Of a stretch of DNA of 64,000 nt, positions 56,978 through 64,000 are shown in pieces (the first letter of the stretch is position 1; each line of letters starts with the position of its first letter). The translations under genes and the position numbers were made by a program. This DNA is from Peptoniphilus asaccharolyticus DSM 20463 (GTDB lineage Bacteria > Bacillota > Clostridia > Tissierellales > Peptoniphilaceae). The notes under the pieces were generated by a model. That model was not told the origin of the DNA. It saw only the letters and a list, made by a program, of their open reading frames with translations, and did not search any database. The DNA lies in contig NZ_FWWR01000009.1 in NCBI RefSeq assembly GCF_900176115.1, positions 558,001-622,000 on the forward strand. Direction: 5' to 3'.

Positions 56978-58103
56978 GATAATTTATCATAACAAGTGCA
57001 ACATAAATAAACTCATAGCTAATCAGCTGTGTTAATATGTAAGTGACCAAACAAAACATATTAAAAGGAGTGATTAACTATGAGCTATAACCATCTTACC
57101 ATAGAAGAAAGATCTTGTATTTACCAATTTTTAAATTTAGGAATGAGTATAAGGAAAATTGCACAAGCACTTAAAAGGTCACCTAGTACAATATCTAGAG
57201 AAATTAAAAGAAATTCATCTAAGATAAAAGTTAGTAGGGGAAGTTACACTAAGTACTTTCCGATAAAGGCAAATGATAAATATATTGATAGAAGAAAAGA
57301 CTGCCATAGAAAAAGTAAATTTTCTAAAGATGTTATTGATTATTTAACTGTAAAGATTAACGAACATTGGTCCCCCTGAACAAAATATCAAATAGAAACA
57401 CAAATGAGATTCATGAATTACCATCTACATCAACGATATATAGAATGATACACGCCAAAAAGCTGCCAAAAACTAGTATGAAAAATTTGAGAAGAAAAGC
57501 TAAATTTAAAAGGCCAGCAAGAAAAAAGAGGAAAATTCAATGATAAAGGTAGAACAATTAAGAAAAGACCTAAAGAGATATACAGAAGGCAAGAATTAGG
57601 CCACTGGGAAGCAGATACAGTGGAATCAGGCAGATTAGATCATAAAAGGAAAAGTAGATGTTGTTTCGTAACTTTAGCAGAAAGAAAATCTAGATATTAT
57701 ATAGCAATCCTAGTTGAAAATAGAAAGTCGGAAAGCGTAACACCAGCAATAATAAATGCATTAAAAAGATTATCCAAAAAGAATTAAGTAAAAACAAATA
57801 ACCTTTGATAGAGGTAAAGAATTTTCAGAATTTGAGAAAATAGAAAAAGAATTAGGATGACAAAACTTTATTTTTGTGATCCCTATTGTGCATGGACAAA
57901 AAGGTACAAATGAAAATAGTAACGGACTTTTGAGGGAGTTTTATCCTAAGGGTATGGATTTATCAGAAGTGAATATTGATGAATTAAATTATAACTTAAG
58001 TTTAATGAATAATAGACCTAGAAAATGTATAAAATATAAAACACCTAAAGAAGAACTTTTTGGTCTCTTACCATAGGTGTTGCATTTGATTTGACAATTC
58101 GTC
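56978..58103 (+). mobile_element. IS30-family insertion sequence, copy 4 (defective)
   Basis: A 1,126-base copy with intact ends, flanked by the 4-bp duplication TGTA (56974-56977 and 58104-58107). It differs from copy 1 by ten single-base insertions, all at or beside short runs in the second half, and I see no substitutions. It inserted inside the first codons of the NfnAB-like gene. Confidence 0.93.
57080..58076 (+). pseudogene. IS30 transposase, multiply frameshifted (copy 4)
   Basis: The first 99 residues are identical to copy 1, then an extra C near 57375 stops the frame. Further one-base insertions follow near 57384, 57512, 57767, 57780, 57787, 57797, 57861, 57870 and 57896. The last 60 residues are again in frame with the normal stop. 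The pattern of insertions only is unusual for natural decay. Confidence 0.92.
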
Positions 58104-60448
58104 TGTATAAAATAATGCGAAAAGAGCTTTTAGCTCCGAACATTTACTTAATGGATGTATATGCTCCAAGAGTTGCCGCATCAGCTCAACCCGGACAGTT
58201 TATAATAGTCATCACAGACCAATACTCAGAAAGAATTCCACTAACAATATCTGATTACGATATGGAACGTGGAACTGTTCAAATTGTAGTTCAAGCTTCT
58301 GGACCATCTACTCAAAAACTTTGTGCCCTTGAAGAAGGTGCTGTCCTAAAAGATTTCGTTGGACCATTGGGTGTTCCTTCAGAATTTTTAAAAGAAGATT
58401 TAGAAGAACTTAAATCTAAAAAATATCTTATGGTTGCCGGTGGTGTCGGTACTGCTCCAGTTTATCCTCAAGCGAAATGGCTACATGAACATGGTGTTCC
58501 AGTTGATGTAATCATCGGTGCTAAAAACGAAGAATTTGTAATTCTTGAAAAAGAACTTGGTTCTGTATGTGACAATCTATACATATGTACTGATGATGGT
58601 AGCTACGGATTCAAAGGTCTAGTAACAGATAAAATTGTAGACTTAATTGAAAATGAAAATAAAAAGTATGACCAATGTGTTTCTATCGGGCCAATGATAA
58701 TGATGAAATTCGTATGCCTGACAACTAAAAAATACGAACTTCCTACTATCGTTTCATTAAACCCTATTATGGTTGATGGTACAGGTATGTGCGGAGCTTG
58801 TAGAGTTGCTGTTGATGGCGTTATGAAATTCGCATGTGTTGAAGGTCCTGAATTTGACGGTCACTTAGTTGATTTCGACTCTGCTATTGCAAGACAGAGA
58901 CAATTCGCAGATAACACTGAAAACTACCTAGACTTAAAGAAAAAAGACCATACTTGTAATATAGATATTGCAATTGCTAAACAACATAAAGAAATTCTTC
59001 ATGACATCGAAGAAAGTCTTACTGGTGAAAATGATAAAGCAGTTGAAGAAGTTGTTAAGAACGAAAAATTTGATAGATTTACAAGAACTCCAATCTCAAA
59101 TCAAGACCCTGAGGTGAGAAGCCATAACTTCGAAGAAGTTTGTCTTGGATATACAGAAGAAGAAGCTGTTATAGAAGCTAAGAGATGTTTAAACTGTAAA
59201 AAACCTCTGTGCGTTGGTGGATGTCCTGTATCTATAGATATCCCTGGATTTATAAAAGAAATAGCAAACGAAAACTTCGAACAATCTGCTAAAGTTCTTT
59301 CATTATACACAGCACTTCCTGCAGTTTGCGGTAGAGTTTGTCCACAAGAAACTCAATGTGAACAAAGATGTATTCTAACTAATAAGGGAGATGCAGTTGC
59401 GATCGGTAAACTTGAAAGATTTGCTGCAGACTATGCAAGAAAAAGTAATGTAACTCTTTCTGAAAAACCAAGATCAAACGGACACAAAGTTGCAATAATC
59501 GGTTGTGGTCCTGCTGGTATATCCTGTGCCGGAGAACTTGCAAAGATGGGATATGAAGTTACTATATTTGAAGCTCTTCACCAAAGTGGTGGTGTATTAG
59601 TTTATGGTATTCCAGAATTCAGACTTCCAGACGAAATAGTTAAACATGAAGTTGAAAACTTAATTAAAATCGGAGTTAAAATTGAAAATGATATAGTTGT
59701 TGGTAGAACTGTAACTATAGATTCTCTAATTGATGATGAAGGTTTTGAAGCTATATTCATAGGTTCTGGAGCAGGTCTTCCAAGATTTATGAACATTCCT
59801 GGAGAAAACTTAAACGGAGTTTACTCTGCAAATGAATTCTTAACAAGAAACAACCTTATGAGATCATTTGAAAGTGAATATGACACTCCAGTAGTGCTTG
59901 GTAAAAAAGTTGCCGTTATAGGTGGCGGTAATGTTGCTATGGATGCTGCAAGAGTTGCAAGAAGACTTGGTGCAGAAGTTGATATAGTATACAGAAGAAC
60001 AGAAGAAGAACTTCCTGCAAGAGTTGAAGAAGTTCACCATGCAAAAGAAGAAGGAATTACATTCAAAATGCTAACTGCTCCAGTTGAAATCTTAGGAACT
60101 GAAAGCGGATGGGTTCGTGGACTTGTAAATGTTAAAAACGAACTTGGTGAACCTGATGAATCAGGAAGAAGAAAACCTGTAACAATAAAAGGTTCTGAAT
60201 ACGAAACAGAATATCAAACAGTTATCATGGCTCTTGGTACAAATCCAAACCCTCTAATAGCTTCTACTACAGATAACTTAGAAACTAGCAAATGGGGCGG
60301 AATTGTAGCTAACGAAGATGGTCAAACTTCAAGACAGGAAATTTTTGCCGGTGGAGACGCTGTAACTGGTTCAGCTACAGTTATCCTTGCAATGGGAGCT
60401 GGAAAAGATGCCGCTGCTGCAATTGACCAATATATAAGAAATAAATAA
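58091..60448 (+). CDS. NfnAB/GltD-like fused NAD(P)H:ferredoxin oxidoreductase, N-terminus altered by IS
   Basis: A 785-residue flavoprotein fusing a PyrK/NfnA-like half and a GltD/NfnB-like half. Residues 1-280 hold FAD and NAD sites (MVAGGVGTAPVYPQ) and a [2Fe-2S] motif with Cys 234, 237 and 249 (GTGMCGACRVA, FACVEGP). Residues 350-785 contain two 4Fe-4S Cys sets (CLNCKKPLCVGGCP, CGRVCPQETQCEQRC) and two dinucleotide folds (GCGPAGISCAGEL, GGGNVAMDAARVA). It may run transhydrogenation with ferredoxin, or serve as a glutamate-synthase-like reductase. The native start was ATG TAT AAA; the frame now enters from IS codons TTG ACA ATT CGT CTG. An internal ATG at 58115 lacks a ribosome site. Confidence 0.9.
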   Translation: MTIRLYKIMRKELLAPNIYLMDVYAPRVAASAQPGQFIIVITDQYSERIPLTISDYDMERGTVQIVVQASGPSTQKLCALEEGAVLKDFVGPLGVPSEFLKEDLEELKSKKYLMVAGGVGTAPVYPQAKWLHEHGVPVDVIIGAKNEEFVILEKELGSVCDNLYICTDDGSYGFKGLVTDKIVDLIENENKKYDQCVSIGPMIMMKFVCLTTKKYELPTIVSLNPIMVDGTGMCGACRVAVDGVMKFACVEGPEFDGHLVDFDSAIARQRQFADNTENYLDLKKKDHTCNIDIAIAKQHKEILHDIEESLTGENDKAVEEVVKNEKFDRFTRTPISNQDPEVRSHNFEEVCLGYTEEEAVIEAKRCLNCKKPLCVGGCPVSIDIPGFIKEIANENFEQSAKVLSLYTALPAVCGRVCPQETQCEQRCILTNKGDAVAIGKLERFAADYARKSNVTLSEKPRSNGHKVAIIGCGPAGISCAGELAKMGYEVTIFEALHQSGGVLVYGIPEFRLPDEIVKHEVENLIKIGVKIENDIVVGRTVTIDSLIDDEGFEAIFIGSGAGLPRFMNIPGENLNGVYSANEFLTRNNLMRSFESEYDTPVVLGKKVAVIGGGNVAMDAARVARRLGAEVDIVYRRTEEELPARVEEVHHAKEEGITFKMLTAPVEILGTESGWVRGLVNVKNELGEPDESGRRKPVTIKGSEYETEYQTVIMALGTNPNPLIASTTDNLETSKWGGIVANEDGQTSRQEIFAGGDAVTGSATVILAMGAGKDAAAAIDQYIRNK

Positions 60449-60457
60449 CTAAAAAAT

Positions 60458-60492
60458 AAGACCTCTTAGCTTAGACTAGGAGGTCTTTTAGT
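60458..60492 (+). terminator. Bidirectional terminator between NfnAB-like and nicotinamidase genes
   Basis: AAGACCTCTTAG / CTAGGAGGTCTT stem with a short loop, followed by TTTAGTTT; on the minus strand the same stem is followed by TTATTTTTTAG. It serves both converging genes. Confidence 0.85.
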
Positions 60493-60496
60493 TTAA

Positions 60497-61006
60497 CTAT
60501 ATAATTTTTATTTGATTCATTTCCATTGCTCTAAGTGCATTTTCGTGACTTTCTACACTCACTCCAGCACAACAACTCTTGTCCACTTCTATTGGTGTAT
60601 TCGGTAAATACGCCTTTATTAAAAGCGCATTTGAAATTACGCAAATATCAGTACACAACCCAACCAATGTTACACTTTCTATTTCATTTTCTCTATTTAA
60701 ATTTTGTAACTCTTCTCCTAACTTGATTGAGCCAAAAGTTCCCTTGTCAAAAATTTTACCTTTTATTTCCAACTCAGGGTGAATTTTCCACCCATTAGTT
60801 CCCTCAATGCAATGTTTAACGGGCAGATTTCTTCCCTCTTCAGTTTCAAGATAATTTTCCTTATGAGTATCTCTTGTGTAGTACACTTTTCCATCAAATG
60901 TATCAATTTTTTCTTTTACGTTCTTTACTATTCCAACCGCTTCTTCCGTTCCCAAACTTCCGGTTATAAAATCATTTTGCATATCTACTACAACTAAAAC
61001 TTTCAT
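60497..61006 (-). CDS. Isochorismatase-family hydrolase, probably nicotinamidase
   Basis: A 169-residue cysteine hydrolase. Catalytic Asp in VVDMQNDFITG, Lys in the FDKGTFGS segment, and Cys in GLCTDICVISNALL make the triad. Nicotinamidase (nicotinamide to nicotinate for NAD salvage) is the best fit for the HCIEGTNGW region, but other amidases share this fold. Ribosome site AAAGAGGTGTAAG. Terminator shared with the converging upstream gene. Confidence 0.82.
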   Translation of the reverse strand: MKVLVVVDMQNDFITGSLGTEEAVGIVKNVKEKIDTFDGKVYYTRDTHKENYLETEEGRNLPVKHCIEGTNGWKIHPELEIKGKIFDKGTFGSIKLGEELQNLNRENEIESVTLVGLCTDICVISNALLIKAYLPNTPIEVDKSCCAGVSVESHENALRAMEMNQIKII

Positions 61007-61279
61007 CTTACACCTCTTTTAAAAACTTTAGGATCTATAATATCTGTTGGGGAGTAAATCTCTAACAGATATTTATATATGAAAAATACAAAAGCCACTT
61101 ATAGGAATTTAGTCCTAAAGATCTTGTACTAAGTCCAACATAATGGAATCAGCTTATTTCATTATGTTACATAGTAGTTCACAGATAAGTTTTTAAATCA
61201 GCGCTCCACAAATTTTAAATCAAATCAAATATAGAAAACCATTATCTTTTCATAAAGTGCAGATTTAAAGATTCTCTTA
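61007..61279. other. Intergenic region before the SLH protein end
   Basis: 273 AT-rich bases between the SLH gene 3' end and the hydrolase start. I see no ORF, no clear terminator for the SLH gene and no named RNA. Confidence 0.4.
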
Positions 61280-64000
61280 TTATTTAATTTTATTGATGTT
61301 AAATATAATCTGCGCAATTTCCCCTCTTGAAAGTGGTTTTTTCCCATTGAAGTTCCCATCATCCATTCCTAAAATTATTTGTGATTTAGAAAGTTCTCTA
61401 ACAGCTTCGTTAGCCCACTGAGGAATTTTGTCTTGATCTTTAAATTCTTTTGCTTCACCATCAAAGTTAATTTTCTTCATTTGCTTGTAACGGTAAAGAA
61501 TAGTTGCCATTTCTTCTCTCGAAATTTCTTTGTTCGGTGCAAAGTTTTTTGCATCCATTCCGTAAACAAGTCCAATTTCTTTTGCCCAATTTACATATTT
61601 CGCATAATAAGCATTAATATCAATATCTTGGAATATTTTGTCCGCAGTAAGTTTATTTACTTTTTCAAATCTTCCCAGAACAGCAATGAACTCAGCTCGT
61701 GTCATAGGTCGATTAGGTTCAAAGCGATTACCTTTTACTATATCATCAAATAGCCCATTCTCTAAACTAAAATTAATTGCTTCTTTTGCCCAATGATTAG
61801 CAATATCCGAATATTCTTGTGATTGATATCTTTTGTCTTCCTTTACTGCATTTACAGTTCGCACTGGTGTGGAATCTTGAGGAGTAGAATAATACCTGTA
61901 TATATTTCGTGAAAATTCGTCTCTTTCTTTAAACCATGGTTTCTCAACTTCTGGCTCATGTGGTTTCGGAACTTCTGGTTCATGTGGTTTCGGTATTTCT
62001 GGTTCATGTGGTGCAGGAATACTTGGGTCAGGTGTAGGCGAAGGATTCTTTTGATCTGTTTCAGGTGGAGTCGTTTTTTCCTCTTGTTTTACTTCATCCA
62101 ATACACGTTTTAAATCCCCAATTGCAACATTCATTTCATCTAAGGATTGTCCATTAAGTGCAGCTTCAGCAGTTTTTAGAGTGTTCTCAAATTTTTCTTT
62201 TAATTTTGAATCTGGAGACAATTTCTTTGTTTTTGCTTCTTCCACCAAAGTCTTCAGTTCTTCTCTTGCAGCCTTCAAAGTTTCTGCCTTGTTTTTTTCT
62301 CTTAGATTATCTTCATTTTTATGGATCGCTTCTTTTTTAATATCATTAATTTCATTAACACTTCCAGCTACATTCAAACGTTCTACATAGCCTTTCACTT
62401 CATCTTGTGATAAATTAGAAAGCTTTTCTACTTCCACGATTGCAGCTTTTTTTGCGGCTTCAAGATCTTCTTTTGTCCTACTTCTTTCTTCGTTGATTTT
62501 TGTGTATCTTTCAACAATTGCTGTAATTTCGGAAATGTCTCTTACTGCTTTAATTTCCTCAATAGCAGACTCTAGTTCAGATTCACTTAGTTCTTTTAAG
62601 TTTGTTACTTTTTCCAAGGCTGCAGCTTTGGCTTTAGATAAATTAATTTCTACCCCCCTCTTATATGCACTTTTTATAGCATCCATTATTTTAGCGTCTT
62701 GAATATCTTTTTTGAATTTGCTCTTATCCTCATTTGTTAAGTAAATCAAGTCATCAACTTTTTTGCTGTACTCATTTTTTGCATCTTCAAGCATCTTTTC
62801 TTGACTTATTTTCTTGCTCTCTTCTTCATATTTACTTACAATTTTATCAATTTCTACTTTATTACTTGCTTTTTTTAGTTCCTCTTCGGCTTGAGCAAGT
62901 TTTTCTTTCGGTAAGTTTGTCAGATTTTTTATTTTATTGAGAGCATCCTTCCTCTGGTCTTCAAGTATTTTTGCTTTTTCATTTTCTATGCTTTTATCTA
63001 AAGCCTTTTGATAAATGGCTTTTACAAAATTTCCTGACTCAGCTTTTTCAACTTCTTCAATAAAGGCCTTTCTATCATTTTCTGAGAGAGCATGGAGTTT
63101 ATTAATTTTATCTTTTGTTTCTTCTTTCAATTTACTCAAATTATTTTTAATACCATTTTCTGCATCAAGATTTCTATATTTCTTGGAAATTTCGGCAATT
63201 TTAGAGTATTCCTTTGCCGTTTTTATTTCTTTTTCTGCCTTAGCTCTTTGTTCATCAGATAGATTATTTAAATTTTTAATTTCTTCCAGAGTTTGATTTC
63301 TAAACTTTTCAAGCTCATCTTTTTCTGAATCTTTTTTCCTTGCCTCTTGGACAAAGCCATTGATTTCTTCCTCAGTGGAGGCGCCTATTACTTTTCCTAT
63401 ATAATTTTGCTTAGTCTTTTCATCAAGTTTTTTTAGAGCTTCAATAATTTTTCTCGCTTCTTGACGCTTAGAAACAAGCTTATCCCTAAGGTTCGGCAGG
63501 ATAATATTTTCTAAAGCATTTACTGCCCGATCCACTTCTTCTTGTGTTCTGTCTTCTTTTTCTAGGTTGTTTTTAATTGTTTCAATTTGTACTTTAAACT
63601 TTTCTTTCTTTTCATCGGGGTAGGTCTTCAGTTCTTCATAAAGTGGGCTTGCTTTTGTCATGTCTACTTTATAAGTTTCAGTCACAAGATTAGAAGAATT
63701 AAAGTTTTCACCTACTTGAGAAAATTTAAATTCCGCATTATTAGGAGTGCTTTTCGGAATAGAATAGAATAATCCGCCATCTACTAATGTAAGGTCTTGA
63801 TTTAATGATGACTTATTAATAGTATATGTTTTTTTTTCATTTCCTTTTACAAGTTTAAGTTGTGGAAATTTATTTTGAATTGGTGTTGGCTCAAGATTCT
63901 TATTATCAGGAAGAGAAATAGTAAAACCTGCCGAGGCATTTGCATTTTTACGCTCTTTAAATTTTACATCAGGTGCTTCATAAGTATTCTTAAAACGCAT
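61280..64000 (-). CDS. SLH-domain surface protein with helical repeats (5' end beyond window)
   Basis: At least 906 residues of a wall-anchored surface protein. The visible start is not a signal peptide, so the true N-terminus lies outside the window. After about 110 residues of mixed content, residues about 125-640 are a series of roughly 50-residue helical units with the pattern LNNLSDEQRAKAEKEI, like GA or FIVAR modules of adhesins. A proline-rich stretch with PHEPE repeats (about 660-705) then spans the wall. Residues about 735-905 are three SLH domains (HWAKEAINFSLENGLF, NRPMTRAEFIAVL, KEISREEMATILYRY) that bind pyruvylated secondary wall polymer. A host-binding adhesin is plausible but not shown. 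Confidence 0.9.
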   Translation of the reverse strand: MRFKNTYEAPDVKFKERKNANASAGFTISLPDNKNLEPTPIQNKFPQLKLVKGNEKKTYTINKSSLNQDLTLVDGGLFYSIPKSTPNNAEFKFSQVGENFNSSNLVTETYKVDMTKASPLYEELKTYPDEKKEKFKVQIETIKNNLEKEDRTQEEVDRAVNALENIILPNLRDKLVSKRQEARKIIEALKKLDEKTKQNYIGKVIGASTEEEINGFVQEARKKDSEKDELEKFRNQTLEEIKNLNNLSDEQRAKAEKEIKTAKEYSKIAEISKKYRNLDAENGIKNNLSKLKEETKDKINKLHALSENDRKAFIEEVEKAESGNFVKAIYQKALDKSIENEKAKILEDQRKDALNKIKNLTNLPKEKLAQAEEELKKASNKVEIDKIVSKYEEESKKISQEKMLEDAKNEYSKKVDDLIYLTNEDKSKFKKDIQDAKIMDAIKSAYKRGVEINLSKAKAAALEKVTNLKELSESELESAIEEIKAVRDISEITAIVERYTKINEERSRTKEDLEAAKKAAIVEVEKLSNLSQDEVKGYVERLNVAGSVNEINDIKKEAIHKNEDNLREKNKAETLKAAREELKTLVEEAKTKKLSPDSKLKEKFENTLKTAEAALNGQSLDEMNVAIGDLKRVLDEVKQEEKTTPPETDQKNPSPTPDPSIPAPHEPEIPKPHEPEVPKPHEPEVEKPWFKERDEFSRNIYRYYSTPQDSTPVRTVNAVKEDKRYQSQEYSDIANHWAKEAINFSLENGLFDDIVKGNRFEPNRPMTRAEFIAVLGRFEKVNKLTADKIFQDIDINAYYAKYVNWAKEIGLVYGMDAKNFAPNKEISREEMATILYRYKQMKKINFDGEAKEFKDQDKIPQWANEAVRELSKSQIILGMDDGNFNGKKPLSRGEIAQIIFNINKIK
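61946..62017 (-). repeat. Three 24-base tandem repeats (PKPHEPEV) in the SLH protein gene
   Basis: Units of 24 bases at 61946, 61970 and 61994 encode PKPHEPE(V/I) in the linker before the SLH domains. The last unit differs at several bases. Copy number could change by slipped replication without breaking the frame. Confidence 0.8.

Noticed and set aside
58091-58114. Treating the IS-derived residues TIRLYK as the natural N-terminus of the NfnAB-like protein
   Set aside because: The target duplication and reconstruction show that the native start was ATG TAT AAA; the IS codons are accidental.

Overview
The window looks like chromosome from a very AT-rich, low-GC Gram-positive anaerobe. The core gene order (rpsU, yqeY, nfeD, floA, phoH, ybeY, dgkA, cdd, era, recO, glyQ, glyS, ccpN-like, PPDK regulator, dnaG, sigA, trmK, nif3) matches the classical Bacillus/Clostridium order. 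An SLH-anchored surface protein with GA-like helical repeats, frequent TTG starts, strong AGGAGG sites and a CIRCE-controlled hrcA operon fit a Tissierellia/Peptoniphilaceae-type organism such as Parvimonas or Peptoniphilus. That placement is inference; no species is proven.

Region 1 (1-11.8 kb, minus strand): 5' part of plsX, tRNA-Trp, a fused RNase PH/RdgB gene, a secreted amidase, then a compact type IV pilus/competence-pseudopilus operon (PilB, PilC, one pilin, prepilin peptidase, a PilM/PilN-like protein and an AIR-synthase-like protein) directly behind topA. comEC at 45-47 kb supplies the DNA channel expected for transformation.

Region 2 (11.8-32.4 kb, minus): NlpC/P60 hydrolase, RNase P RNA, the sigA/dnaG macromolecular-synthesis cluster, glyQS, era-recO, a DgkA-PAP2 fusion, phoH/ybeY, floA/nfeD, rpsU, a HIT protein and mtaB.

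Region 3 (32.4-39.8 kb): the hrcA-grpE-dnaK-dnaJ-prmA-rsmE-mtaB series behind a perfect CIRCE element, with rsmE cut by an IS30-family element (4-bp target duplication ATCT).

Region 4 (40-48.8 kb): lepB-lepA-hemW-rpsT on the plus strand, holA-comEC on the minus strand, and a 500-residue protein that reads as an alanyl-tRNA editing protein (AlaX) that has lost its metal ligands.

Region 5 (48.9-58.1 kb): an IS30-rich zone. Two same-orientation IS copies with a 473-bp cargo of tiny ORFs form a composite transposon bounded by a 4-bp duplication (TCTT). It is inserted exactly at the thrB/EamA-transporter junction. proB-proA-thrC-thrB follow, then a fourth IS copy (duplication TGTA) that separates the promoter, ribosome site and start codon of an NfnAB-like fusion gene from its body.

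Region 6 (58.1-64 kb): the NfnAB-like flavoprotein, a nicotinamidase-type hydrolase and the C-terminal 906 residues of an SLH surface protein. The main novelty is the IS30 activity and its effect on four host loci, together with the degenerate AlaX protein.
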